The notes under the pieces are model-generated. The model ran no database searches. It worked only from the letters and a program-made list of their open reading frames with translations, and was not told the origin of the DNA. A program made the position numbers and the translations under genes. Below are positions 49,454-58,525 of a DNA stretch of 64,000 nt, in pieces. The DNA comes from Bacteroidales bacterium (lineage in GTDB: Bacteria > Bacteroidota > Bacteroidia > Bacteroidales > JAGOPY01): the NCBI GenBank assembly GCA_017991835.1, contig JAGOPY010000002.1, positions 62,001 through 126,000 of the forward strand. Direction: 5' to 3'. The first letter of the stretch is position 1, and each line of letters begins with the position of its first letter.

Positions 49454-52306
49454 ATGAAAAGAATAGCATTTTATCTGATCAGCAGTCTTTTGCTGCTATT
49501 TGCCTTCAGCCTGCCGGCCCAGGAGATCTCTTATGCACCGGGTTCGGTACTCCCTTTGGATCCCGATGTGATCTATGGAAAACTCGACAACGGAATGACC
49601 TATTACATCCGCGAAAATCGCGAGCCAAAAGAAAGAGCCGAGTTCTACCTGGCTGTGAATGTCGGGGCCCTCTCGGAAGATGCCGACCAGAACGGCCTGG
49701 CCCACTTTACAGAGCATATGGCCTTTAACGGCACAAAAAACTTCAGCAAGAAAGCCATCCTGAATTACCTGCAATCGATCGGAATGAAGTTCGGGCCTGA
49801 AATCAACGCCTTTACCAGCAGCGACGAAACTAATTATATGCTGCAAAAGGTCCCGACCACCGATCCGAAGATCGTGGATACAGCCCTTCTTATTCTTTAC
49901 GACTGGGCAACAAACATCTCTTTCGAAGATGAAGAAATAGATGCAGAGCGCGGAGTCATCCATGAAGAATGGCGGACAGGCCGTTCTGCCATGTTCCGCA
50001 TGATGCGCGAAGCCAACAAAGTGATATATAAGGATTCCAAGTATGCTGTGCACGATGTGATCGGCGATATCGACATAATCGATAACTTTTCTCATGATGT
50101 GATCCGCCGTTTTTATAACGACTGGTACAGGCCCGACCTGCAGGCTATTATTGCTGTCGGGGATTTTGATGGAAAAGCGATGGAACAGCATATCAAACAG
50201 CTCTTCGGCACCATCCCCGTTAAAAATAGCCCTCGTGAACGCGAATACTTCCCCGTTCCGAACCACGATGAAACCCTCGTGACGATCCTCACAGACAAGG
50301 AAGCGCAGTATCCCATCGTTCAGATCTATTACAAACACGAGCCTGCAAATGAGAAAAACATGGAGTATTACCGCGAACAGCTCAAACAACAACTTTTTAA
50401 TTCCATGCTGAATGCCCGCCTGCAGGAACTGATCCTTTCTGAAAATCCTCCGTTTGTTTATGGGTATGCATTTTATACAAACATTGCCAGGACTAAGGAC
50501 GGTTTTCTTTCACTGGCCGTTGGCAATAATAATGAACTTGACAAAGCTCTTCGTGCTCTGCTGGTTGAAAACAAGAGAGTTAAAGAATTTGGTTTTACTA
50601 CTACAGAGTTCGATCGGGCCAAAAGTGAACTGAAAAGAGGTATTGAAAAACAATTCGCCGAAAAAGATAAAATGGCAAGCGACCAGTATGTCTGGCAGTA
50701 TTTCTCACACTTCCTGGAACAGGAGCCAACCCCGGGTGTTGCTTATGATTTTGCCTTTACCAATGCTATGCTTCCGGGAATTACCCTGGAGGAGGTCAAT
50801 GCCCAGGCGGGTAAGTGGATAACCGGTAAAAACAGGGTCGTTTCACTGATGGCCCCCGACAATCCCGATATTAAAGTGCCGTCGGAACAGGAAGTCAGGG
50901 ATATCATCACCGCTGTTGAAACGGAACCCATAACGGCTTACGTGGATAAAGTGACCGATAAGCCGCTGATGGCTGCAGAACCTACACCTGCAAAGGTGGC
51001 TAAGAAAGGAAAGGATAAAACATTGGGAACAACCACCTGGACCTTTGAGAACGGGGTAAAAGTCGTGATGAAAACAACCGATTTCAAAGATGATGAGATC
51101 CTGATGAGCGCTTATAGTTTTGGCGGATCCTCACTGTATGAAACCAAGGACCTGATGTCGGCTATGTTTGCTTCCGATATTTCATTGGAAAGCGGATTGG
51201 GCGAGTTCGACCGGATTGCCCTAGATAAAAAACTGACGGGGGTGATCGCGAGCGTAAGGCCGGTGATCAGGGGGAGCTCAGAGGGTCTTGAAGGTTCTTG
51301 CTCTGTGAAAGACCTGGAAACGATGCTCCAAATAATCAATCTCTATTTTACGGCTCCCAGAACAGATGAGGTGGCCTTTAATGCTTTTATTAAGAGAATG
51401 AAGGCCATGCTGGATAATAAAGCGCTCGAACCCGAATCAGCCCTTCAGGATACCGTGACGGTCCTGATGGCCAACCATCATCCCCGCGTGCGGCCATTGA
51501 CCTCTGCCATACTCGACGAGACCAATCTTAAGAAGGCCCGCTCCATCTTCAAAACCCGCTTTGGCGATCCGGGCAGTTTTACCTTCTATTTCGTCGGAAA
51601 TATCGATCCCGTCGCTGCTAAACCCCTGATCGAAAAATATCTCGGTGGACTGCCGAAAGTTTCACGCGAAGAAACATTCAAAGACAATAATATCCGTCCG
51701 CCTGCAGGCAAAGTGGAACGTGTGATCGAACGTGAAATGAAAGTCCCGAAAGGTACCGTCTATTTAACATATACCGGTACTTTTGATTATGATGATTTTC
51801 AATCCAGGCTGAACCTGTCGGCGCTTTGCGATATTCTCGATGTGAGATTTGTGGAAACCATCCGCGAAGAGCAGAGCGGAACTTATGGGGCCGCGGTTTA
51901 TGAGAGCATGGACAAATATCCTTACGAAAATTATTCAGTTACTATATTCTTTGACTGTGATCCGCAAAATGCCGGCAAACTTAAACAGATCGTTTATGAT
52001 GAAATTGGCAAGCTGAAGACCGAAGGACCTGCAGAGAAAGACCTGCACGGCGTGAAAGAGAACAAGATCAAAGTCCACCAGGAAAATCTGAGGCAAAACA
52101 ACTATTGGCTCGGAATCATTAAAAATAAGGATTACTATGGCACCGGCCTGGATGAATATATGAAGTATGAAGATTATGTGAACAGCATGTCGGTCGGATC
52201 ATTAAAAACGGCTGCCCAGCAATTCTTTGGCGATAATATTATCGAAGCCGTGTTGATGCCTGCAAATATGGAGGATAATATCTCAAACCCGGTTCATCCG
52301 GAATAA
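49454..52306 (+). CDS. Exported M16 family zinc peptidase (PqqL/insulinase type)
   Basis: A 950-residue metallopeptidase with a signal peptide (1-22, ending LPAQ). The inverted zinc motif HFTEH is at residues 84-88, with the third ligand expected in the DEEIDAERGVIHEEW segment. A second, inactive M16 half follows (from about residue 510), as in PqqL and pitrilysin. It probably degrades peptides in the periplasm. Length and domain order are normal, and it has its own promoter. Confidence 0.92.
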   Translation: MKRIAFYLISSLLLLFAFSLPAQEISYAPGSVLPLDPDVIYGKLDNGMTYYIRENREPKERAEFYLAVNVGALSEDADQNGLAHFTEHMAFNGTKNFSKKAILNYLQSIGMKFGPEINAFTSSDETNYMLQKVPTTDPKIVDTALLILYDWATNISFEDEEIDAERGVIHEEWRTGRSAMFRMMREANKVIYKDSKYAVHDVIGDIDIIDNFSHDVIRRFYNDWYRPDLQAIIAVGDFDGKAMEQHIKQLFGTIPVKNSPREREYFPVPNHDETLVTILTDKEAQYPIVQIYYKHEPANEKNMEYYREQLKQQLFNSMLNARLQELILSENPPFVYGYAFYTNIARTKDGFLSLAVGNNNELDKALRALLVENKRVKEFGFTTTEFDRAKSELKRGIEKQFAEKDKMASDQYVWQYFSHFLEQEPTPGVAYDFAFTNAMLPGITLEEVNAQAGKWITGKNRVVSLMAPDNPDIKVPSEQEVRDIITAVETEPITAYVDKVTDKPLMAAEPTPAKVAKKGKDKTLGTTTWTFENGVKVVMKTTDFKDDEILMSAYSFGGSSLYETKDLMSAMFASDISLESGLGEFDRIALDKKLTGVIASVRPVIRGSSEGLEGSCSVKDLETMLQIINLYFTAPRTDEVAFNAFIKRMKAMLDNKALEPESALQDTVTVLMANHHPRVRPLTSAILDETNLKKARSIFKTRFGDPGSFTFYFVGNIDPVAAKPLIEKYLGGLPKVSREETFKDNNIRPPAGKVERVIEREMKVPKGTVYLTYTGTFDYDDFQSRLNLSALCDILDVRFVETIREEQSGTYGAAVYESMDKYPYENYSVTIFFDCDPQNAGKLKQIVYDEIGKLKTEGPAEKDLHGVKENKIKVHQENLRQNNYWLGIIKNKDYYGTGLDEYMKYEDYVNSMSVGSLKTAAQQFFGDNIIEAVLMPANMEDNISNPVHPE

Positions 52307-52323
52307 TGATCATACCTGGACGG

Positions 52324-52364
52324 GTTCTGAAGAACATGTCTTTTTAAGACTCCTTCTTCAGAAC
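52324..52364. terminator. Hairpin between the convergent peptidase and dnaX genes
   Basis: A perfect 11-bp inverted repeat GTTCTGAAGAA / TTCTTCAGAAC encloses a second small hairpin, GTCTT/AAGAC. The distal arm contains the dnaX stop codon (52358-52360). It may stop transcripts from both sides, though T-tracts are weak. Confidence 0.4.
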
Positions 52365-54073
52365 TCGATCTCCAGGTCAAGACCTTCCTTTAAAACCTTT
52401 AATTCGGGATTCTTTTCCACCATCGACCGGAATTTCTCATCCGGGGTATAGGGTTTTGATTGCGTTGCTGTCTCAATGACAACGGATTCCATCTGAACGG
52501 ACTGATTTCCTAATTCGTTGCGTAAAAAGTCCAGGAGATCGGCGCGGCGGTCTTTTAAGGTGATCTCCTGTGTCTTATTGTCCAACTGGAGATAGATCAG
52601 GAAATTTTCCTTCAGAAGGGGTTTCCGGGTCGATAGAATGCTGTAAAAATTGGGATACTGACCCGCAATGCTTTCCGTGTAATAGAGCCAGACTTTTTCC
52701 AGCTTCTCTTGTGTGAATTCTTTCTGATTAACCGGTCCTGCAGGCGTTTCTTCACCGGTTGCTCCAACCTTTTTCGGCGTATGATTTTCGGGTTTGATGG
52801 AGATGGTGCGGCTAGCCGACGGTGCTGCCGATGGCTTGGGAACCACGGCAACAGGGGGCGCAACAGTCTTATTTTCTTCGGGCTTTGGCGTTAAAGGAAT
52901 CCCGGGTTCCGGGCCCGGTTTTTTATCTGCCGGAGGCGGAATCAATGAAATCTTTTTTTCCGGTTCCGGAGACCCTGATTTTACTGCAGCAGCACTGATC
53001 AGCAGCATGACCAGTTCAAGCTGCAGCCGTTTGTTGTTGGCTGTTTTGTAGCTTTGATCGTACTGGTTATGAATCTCCAGTGCCTGGAGCAAAAAAGCCG
53101 GTGAACATTTTCCGGCTTGTTCCGCATACTTCTGCTGCAGATTGGAGCTTATATCCATCAGGGTCACCGTTTTAGGGTCCTGGCAAACCAGCAGGTTCCG
53201 GAGATGTTCCCCCAGGCCGATCAGGAAATGCTGGCCATCAAATCCCCGGCTGATGATCTCATCCAGGGTCAGTAAAATGCCGCTGGTGTCCTGGCTGAGC
53301 GCCTGGTCCATGATCCTGAAATAATAGGCATGATCCAGGATGTTAAGATGTTCGGTAACAGTCTGATACGTAAGCTGACTGCCTGAAAAGCTGACAAGCT
53401 GGTCGAAGAATGAAAGGGCGTCGCGCATGGCACCATCGGCTTTCTGGGCGATGACATGCAACGCCTCCTCTTCTGCGTCAACTCCTTCGCTTTTAGCTAC
53501 ATACGCCAGGTAATCGGCAATATCTTTAACTACAATCCGTCTGAAATCAAATATCTGGCAACGGGAAAGGATCGTCGGAATGATCTTGTGCTTTTCCGTC
53601 GTCGCCAGGATGAATTTAGCGTATGGCGGAGGTTCCTCCAACGTCTTCAGAAAAGCGTTGAATGCCGCCGCCGAAAGCATGTGGACTTCATCGATGATAT
53701 ACACTTTGTATTTTCCGACCTGTGGGGGAATCCTGACCTGGTCGACCAGGTTTCGGATGTCGTCGACCGAATTGTTGGATGCCGCATCCAGCTCGTGAAT
53801 GTTGAAAGAAGCCGAACGGTTGAAAGAAAGACACGATTCACACTGGTCGCAGGGCTCTATCTTGTCCCTGGGATTCATGCAATTGATCGTCTTGGCCAGG
53901 ATACGGGCACAGGTCGTTTTGCCTACTCCTCTTGGCCCGCAGAACAGGAATGCCTGCGCAAGCTGATTATTCCGGATCGCGTTCTTTAAGGTCGATGTAA
54001 TGGATTGCTGGCCTACAACCATATCGAATGTGGCCGGCCTGTATTTTCTTGCTGAAACGACAAAATTATCCAT
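52358..54073 (-). CDS. dnaX: DNA polymerase III subunit gamma/tau
   Basis: A 571-residue clamp-loader ATPase. Walker A is GPRGVGKT (46-53), the zinc-binding cysteines are Cys65, Cys75, Cys78 and Cys81, DEVHMLS is the Walker B region and TILSRCQ is the SRC sensor motif. A Pro/Lys-rich linker (about 375-440) leads to the tau C-terminal domain. It loads the sliding clamp during replication. An AAGGAGG Shine-Dalgarno-like stretch lies about 12 bp before the ATG, unusual in this group. A -7 box lies 29 bp upstream. Confidence 0.95.
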   Translation of the reverse strand: MDNFVVSARKYRPATFDMVVGQQSITSTLKNAIRNNQLAQAFLFCGPRGVGKTTCARILAKTINCMNPRDKIEPCDQCESCLSFNRSASFNIHELDAASNNSVDDIRNLVDQVRIPPQVGKYKVYIIDEVHMLSAAAFNAFLKTLEEPPPYAKFILATTEKHKIIPTILSRCQIFDFRRIVVKDIADYLAYVAKSEGVDAEEEALHVIAQKADGAMRDALSFFDQLVSFSGSQLTYQTVTEHLNILDHAYYFRIMDQALSQDTSGILLTLDEIISRGFDGQHFLIGLGEHLRNLLVCQDPKTVTLMDISSNLQQKYAEQAGKCSPAFLLQALEIHNQYDQSYKTANNKRLQLELVMLLISAAAVKSGSPEPEKKISLIPPPADKKPGPEPGIPLTPKPEENKTVAPPVAVVPKPSAAPSASRTISIKPENHTPKKVGATGEETPAGPVNQKEFTQEKLEKVWLYYTESIAGQYPNFYSILSTRKPLLKENFLIYLQLDNKTQEITLKDRRADLLDFLRNELGNQSVQMESVVIETATQSKPYTPDEKFRSMVEKNPELKVLKEGLDLEIEF

Positions 54074-54102
54074 GTCCTGCGTGTTCCTCCTTTTCGATTG
54101 GT

Positions 54103-54110
54103 CAAAAATA
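54103..54110 (-). promoter_or_regulatory. Promoter -7 element for dnaX
   Basis: TATTTTTG on the minus strand fits TAnnTTTG, 29 bp before the ATG at 54073. Confidence 0.5.
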
Positions 54111-54181
54111 ATAAAGATTGACCAGCCGTGATCGGATTACGGATATTAGTTAAGGGAAAATATAAACAAGCCTTACTTCGT

Positions 54182-54189
54182 TATCTTTG
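54182..54189 (+). promoter_or_regulatory. Promoter -7 element for the eight-gene operon
   Basis: TATCTTTG fits TAnnTTTG and lies 22 bp before the ATG at 54212. It is the only promoter-like element I see for genes 54212-61989. Confidence 0.5.
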
Positions 54190-54211
54190 CCGGTAGAATT
54201 TTCTGAAAAAT

Positions 54212-55411
54212 ATGCTTAACAGCCTCAGGTTATATGCAAAATATTTCATAGTGTCGGCCATTTCACCGGCCGGGAAATATCTTTGGCTGGATACCGGGCG
54301 CTATATTTTTAATAAAGATATTTTTAAGAAAGAACCTCATAAAGAACCTGACCTTCAAGCTAAAGCGCTTATAAAAGCTATCACCTGGCTGGTCAGATCG
54401 CAACAAGCCAATACCGATGGCGGGATGGGATCTTTTCATCTTATAAATAAGTGGTCATCCTCTTATCCGGAAACGACCGGGTACATTATTCCTACATTGT
54501 TGAATTTCGGAAGAAAATATGATAATGATGAGGTTACCGGTAGTGCGATGAGAGCAGCGGAATTTTTACTGAAAATCCAGAAGAAGAGCGGGGGATGGCA
54601 GGGGGGAAGAGTGGCCGAAAATAAACCCGAGATTGTTTTCAATACGGGCCAGGCGATCCGCGGCATGATGGCAGCATACAATTTCAGCGGGGAACAAAAA
54701 TACCTTGATGCAGCGTCGGCAGCCGGCCGCTGGTTATCCGGAATCCAAAATCCGGAGGGATACTGGAAGGAATTTGCCCTGATGAACCAGCCGAGGGTAT
54801 ACGACACTTTCGTCGATGCCCCGCTGCTCGAATTGTACGGCCTTACCGGTGAGGAAAGCCTGAAAAATGCGGCTATACGTAATCTCGACTGGGTCGTCGG
54901 TGAGAAAATGCTGGAGAATGGCTGGTTTGAAGATTGTGACAATACCATCCGGAGAAATGATAAACCCATCCTGCACACGATCGCCTATACGCTCGATGGC
55001 CTGGTCGATTGCGGATTGATGCTGGAAGATGAAAAGTATATAGCCGCTGCACGGAAAGGCGCCGCACAACTCCGGGAGATTTTCCCTGAACGGGGATATT
55101 TGCATGGCCGATACAACCGGAACTGGCATGGTTCGGAGCATATGATCTGCACCGGATCGGCCCAGATATCCATCGTCTGGCTGAAATTCTTCAGAATTTC
55201 GGGCGAACGGGTCTGGTACGATGCGGCCTGTCAAATGCTGGATCTGCTGATGACGGTACAGAGCAGGATGCGCGGTGAACCGGTGGATACACTGGGCGCC
55301 ATCCCGGGTTCTTTCCCGCTCTGGGGGCGCTATGAGCCATTTGCCTATCCGAACTGGGCGACGAAGTTCTTTGCCGACGCTTTATTGCTGGAATCAGAAT
55401 TAAGACCATGA
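54212..55411 (+). CDS. Alpha/alpha-toroid protein (prenyltransferase/squalene-cyclase-like fold)
   Basis: A 399-residue protein without a clear signal peptide. Repeating helical segments such as ITWLVRSQQANTDGG, AAEFLLKIQKKSGGW and AAGRWLSGIQNPEGYW are characteristic of alpha-6/alpha-6 barrels of the terpenoid-cyclase/glycosidase-like fold. No DxDD cyclase motif is visible, so a glycan-processing (lyase or unsaturated glycosyl hydrolase-like) or structural role is as likely. It is first in a coupled operon; its stop overlaps the next start by 4 bp. Confidence 0.65.
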   Translation: MLNSLRLYAKYFIVSAISPAGKYLWLDTGRYIFNKDIFKKEPHKEPDLQAKALIKAITWLVRSQQANTDGGMGSFHLINKWSSSYPETTGYIIPTLLNFGRKYDNDEVTGSAMRAAEFLLKIQKKSGGWQGGRVAENKPEIVFNTGQAIRGMMAAYNFSGEQKYLDAASAAGRWLSGIQNPEGYWKEFALMNQPRVYDTFVDAPLLELYGLTGEESLKNAAIRNLDWVVGEKMLENGWFEDCDNTIRRNDKPILHTIAYTLDGLVDCGLMLEDEKYIAAARKGAAQLREIFPERGYLHGRYNRNWHGSEHMICTGSAQISIVWLKFFRISGERVWYDAACQMLDLLMTVQSRMRGEPVDTLGAIPGSFPLWGRYEPFAYPNWATKFFADALLLESELRP

Positions 55412-56940
55412 CCGAACTGCAAGAAGATATCCTGGCCTCACTGGGTGGCCGGCTATGGGATACCGCCCGCAGGTTCCCCGACCGCACAGCCCTGGAACAG
55501 GGCGACCGGCAGGTTACCTACCGGGAGCTCTTTACCGCTGCCTCCCGGTTCGCCCATGCCATAGCCGACCTGGAGAACCCGGCCCACTTCGTAGCCGTTA
55601 TGGCCGACAAAAGCCCGGCCTGCTATGCCGGTATCCTCGGTTGCATGATGGCCGGCAAAGCCTATATGCCCCTCAATCCCAGGTTTCCTGCCGCCCGGAA
55701 CCTCTTTATGCTCCGGAAATCGGGCGCCCGGATCATTATCGCAGGAGAAAACTCCGACGATGAATTGGAAAAAATCCTCGAAAACCACCTGCAGGAGATT
55801 TATATCCTGTTTCCCGAAGAAGTAGCCGATTATCACCATCACGACTTTGTCCCCAGGATCACCGAGCCTTCGGATCCGGCTTACCTTTTATTCACCTCAG
55901 GTACTACCGGCGAACCGAAAGGGGTACCGGTCTCCTGTGCCAATGTCATTTCGTACCTCGATTTCATGCTCGAAACGTATGATTTTGAGCGTGATGACCG
56001 CTTTACCCAGATCTTCGACCTGACATTCGACCTGAGCGTCCACGATATGCTCCTGGCATGGTCGATTGGCGCCTGCCTGGTCGTCCCCGACGATAGTTCC
56101 TCCTTTGCCATGTCGCGGTTTATCCGGGATAAGAAACCGACGGTATGGTTTTCCGTCCCTTCCGTGCCGGCGTTGATGAACCGGATGAGGTTGCTCAAAC
56201 CGGACACTTTTCCTTCGCTGCGCCTGAGCTTTTTCTGCGGCGAAGCGCTGATGGCCGGTGATGCCCGGGCCTGGAAATTCGCAGCGCCCAATTCCTCCCT
56301 CATCAACCTCTATGGCCCTACAGAGGCTACAATTGCTATCTCCGGCTATAGCCTTCCTATTGATGAAACGAAATGGAAAACAGCCCTGGGAATCGTCTCT
56401 GTCGGCAAAGTGTTCGATGGCAACAAATTTCTGATCCTGCGCGAAAACCCGTCCGATGCCCGTGGTGAACTTTGCCTGTGCGGAAACCAGGTCGTTGAAA
56501 AGTACCTGGATAATGAAGAAGCCGACAAACAGTCATTTTTCAGCAACACGGATGACATGGAAAGATATTATAAAACGGGCGACATGGTGAGCGTCGATGA
56601 ACAGGGCGACCTCTTCTACCTGGGGAGAAAAGACAGCGAGGTGAAGATTTCCGGTTACCGCGTTAACCTGAAAGAGGTCGAGAATGTGCTCCTGGAAAGC
56701 GAAACTGTTACACAGGCCGTTGTGGTCTATCATGATTCATCCATGTCACTGCTGGCTTTCCTGGTATTATCAGAAATCCCGCCTGGTGATGCCTTACAGA
56801 AACTGACGGAATATTGCCAGTCACGCCTTCCCTGGTATATGGTGCCGGGAAAGTTTATCTTTGTGAAAGAAATCCCGCTGAACGATAACGGTAAAATTGA
56901 CCGGAAACAACTGCTGAAAAAGTATGATGAAGGAAATTGA
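55408..56940 (+). CDS. AMP-forming ligase / stand-alone adenylation domain (DltA-like)
   Basis: A 510-residue member of the ANL adenylating family, closest in look to D-alanine:carrier ligases and NRPS A domains. The P-loop is TSGTTG (163-168), NLYGPTEATIA is motif A5, YKTGDM is A7, and the conserved C-terminal Lys is in NGKIDRKQLL. It should adenylate an amino or other carboxylic acid and load it on the carrier protein encoded next (17-bp overlap). The overlap is the strongest evidence for that partnership. The substrate cannot be read with confidence. Confidence 0.85.
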   Translation: MTELQEDILASLGGRLWDTARRFPDRTALEQGDRQVTYRELFTAASRFAHAIADLENPAHFVAVMADKSPACYAGILGCMMAGKAYMPLNPRFPAARNLFMLRKSGARIIIAGENSDDELEKILENHLQEIYILFPEEVADYHHHDFVPRITEPSDPAYLLFTSGTTGEPKGVPVSCANVISYLDFMLETYDFERDDRFTQIFDLTFDLSVHDMLLAWSIGACLVVPDDSSSFAMSRFIRDKKPTVWFSVPSVPALMNRMRLLKPDTFPSLRLSFFCGEALMAGDARAWKFAAPNSSLINLYGPTEATIAISGYSLPIDETKWKTALGIVSVGKVFDGNKFLILRENPSDARGELCLCGNQVVEKYLDNEEADKQSFFSNTDDMERYYKTGDMVSVDEQGDLFYLGRKDSEVKISGYRVNLKEVENVLLESETVTQAVVVYHDSSMSLLAFLVLSEIPPGDALQKLTEYCQSRLPWYMVPGKFIFVKEIPLNDNGKIDRKQLLKKYDEGN

Positions 56941-57178
56941 GATCCGGAACCAGGTGATGGCGCTCATCCATGACAAGCTTGCCCGCCTGTCGGTGAAAGA
57001 AAGCGAACTGGGGTATCCGTTCGACCTGGTGAAAAGCGGCCTGCTTAATTCGCTGGAATTCGTCGACCTGGTCGCTTCCCTGGAAAAGGAAAATGACCGG
57101 GAGATCGATTTTGAGAAAGAGCTTGCGACCGGAGCTTTTACCACGCTGGGCGGACTGATCAAAGCATTTTCATCCTGA
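56924..57178 (+). CDS. Acyl carrier protein
   Basis: An 84-residue carrier protein. The phosphopantetheine serine is Ser43 in GLLNSLEFVDLV, with Asn replacing the usual Asp of the DSL motif. Its start lies inside the ligase gene (17-bp overlap), so it is the dedicated carrier for that ligase, as DltC is for DltA. Housekeeping fatty-acid ACP is excluded by context and motif. Confidence 0.85.
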   Translation: MMKEIEIRNQVMALIHDKLARLSVKESELGYPFDLVKSGLLNSLEFVDLVASLEKENDREIDFEKELATGAFTTLGGLIKAFSS

Positions 57179-57182
57179 AGCC

Positions 57183-57668
57183 ATGGAAAAGATCGAATTC
57201 ATCCGGCTCGACAATGCGGAACTTCCCGATTGGGATGAAATCCCAGGGCTTTTCAACGAGATGTACGCCAGGATGGATGAGATGGGGCTGATGGTGCCGC
57301 TGGCCGCTGACGGAGCGCAGAAGTGGCTGCGGTCGACCCGGAATACGGCGGGAAAGTTCGGCATAGTCGTCCTGGCCAGGATAGGAGAGGTTCCGGTTGG
57401 CTTTGCCCACGGCATGATCAAATTCCTGCCCGATTACCTTGGAAACCATAGCGTGGGATTGATCACGCACGTTTTTGTCAAAGATATAGCCAGGAAAAAG
57501 GGGCTGGGCCGAGAATTGGTGAAAATGCTGGAAGGCTGGTTTCATGATAAAAATGTTCATTCCATTGAACTACAGGTAATTAATGATAATTTACCTGCAC
57601 AGAAGTTCTGGGAAAACCTGGGGTACAGGGTGGAATTGACGCAATACCGCAAAATCCGTTCGAAGTGA
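57183..57668 (+). CDS. GNAT family N-acyltransferase
   Basis: A 161-residue GNAT protein. The acyl-CoA binding motif A is ARKKGLGRELVKMLEGW, and PAQKFWENLGYRV is the C-terminal GNAT signature. It lies 4 bp after the carrier protein gene, so it may take an aminoacyl or acyl group from the carrier, or acetylate the carrier-bound amino acid. The acceptor is unknown. Confidence 0.85.
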   Translation: MEKIEFIRLDNAELPDWDEIPGLFNEMYARMDEMGLMVPLAADGAQKWLRSTRNTAGKFGIVVLARIGEVPVGFAHGMIKFLPDYLGNHSVGLITHVFVKDIARKKGLGRELVKMLEGWFHDKNVHSIELQVINDNLPAQKFWENLGYRVELTQYRKIRSK

Positions 57669-58525
57669 TAAATCCTTACTACTACCACGATATGATCCGG
57701 CAACTGGACATACGTCCGGGTAGTTTGGTCATCCTGGCGGGGGATGTGACCCGGCTGGCGCTGGCCGGCAAACGGATGGAGATCGGTTTCGATATCCATA
57801 CGTTTACAGGTGTTGTGAAGCAATGTCTCGGAAAGGGAGGCACACTGGTTATCCCGGCTTATAATTTCAACCTTCGCAACCACGACTACTTCCATCCGAA
57901 AAAATCGTTGCCCATAACGGGTTCACTGGCGGTGGCGGCGCTGAAACGCCCTGAATTCATCCGGACGAGCCATCCGCTCCATTCATTCCTGGTTTGGGGC
58001 GAGCAGGCCGGTGCCCTGGCCGCGCTTTCGAACAGCAGCTCCTTCGATGAGCGCTCCCCGTTTGCATTTTTCCGTGATCACAAGGCACTGATGCTGCTCG
58101 TCGATACAACCATCGCCGAAGCCTTTACGTTTGTTCACCATGTGGAAGAGATGGAAAAAGTGAAATACAGGCGTTATAAGAAGCTGATAATAAATGTGGA
58201 AGGTGAGGATGGCCAGATCGCCGGCAGGGAAGTATTGATCTATGCAAAGAAACCGGGCTGGACCATGGATATGACAGGCCTGGAGAAGATATTATTCCGG
58301 GAAAACATGGCTAAGAAGCAAACGATCAATAAAATCAGTTTTATTCAGGTAGACCTGGATGCAGCTTATCCCCTCATCCTCGACGATATCCGGAACAACC
58401 GGGGCCGGAATATTTCGCGGTTCAGTTATAACCTCTTTTTCAGGGAGATGTCCAAAAGCGTCATGCAATCCTTCGGTTTTCGTACTTTAGGCGATAAAAT
58501 CAGCCATGATCACGGTTTATTGTGA
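57665..58525 (+). CDS. AAC(3)-family N-acyltransferase
   Basis: A 286-residue protein of the aminoglycoside 3-N-acetyltransferase family. Family features are GGTLVIPAYNF near residue 58 and TSHPLHSFLVWG near residue 100. Outside resistance plasmids, such proteins often acylate amino sugars in surface polysaccharides. Here it sits in an operon with a ligase, carrier protein and polysaccharide-deacetylase-like gene, so this role is more likely than drug resistance. The start is GTG overlapping the GNAT stop by 4 bp. Confidence 0.82.
   Translation: MINPYYYHDMIRQLDIRPGSLVILAGDVTRLALAGKRMEIGFDIHTFTGVVKQCLGKGGTLVIPAYNFNLRNHDYFHPKKSLPITGSLAVAALKRPEFIRTSHPLHSFLVWGEQAGALAALSNSSSFDERSPFAFFRDHKALMLLVDTTIAEAFTFVHHVEEMEKVKYRRYKKLIINVEGEDGQIAGREVLIYAKKPGWTMDMTGLEKILFRENMAKKQTINKISFIQVDLDAAYPLILDDIRNNRGRNISRFSYNLFFREMSKSVMQSFGFRTLGDKISHDHGLL

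Noticed and set aside
49496..50392. 298-residue ORF on the minus strand
   Set aside because: A mirror of the M16 peptidase gene caused by codon bias; the plus-strand frame has the HFTEH motif.
57665..58525. Aminoglycoside resistance gene
   Set aside because: The family matches AAC(3), but it is coupled to a ligase, carrier protein and deacetylase-like gene, so a biosynthetic role fits better.
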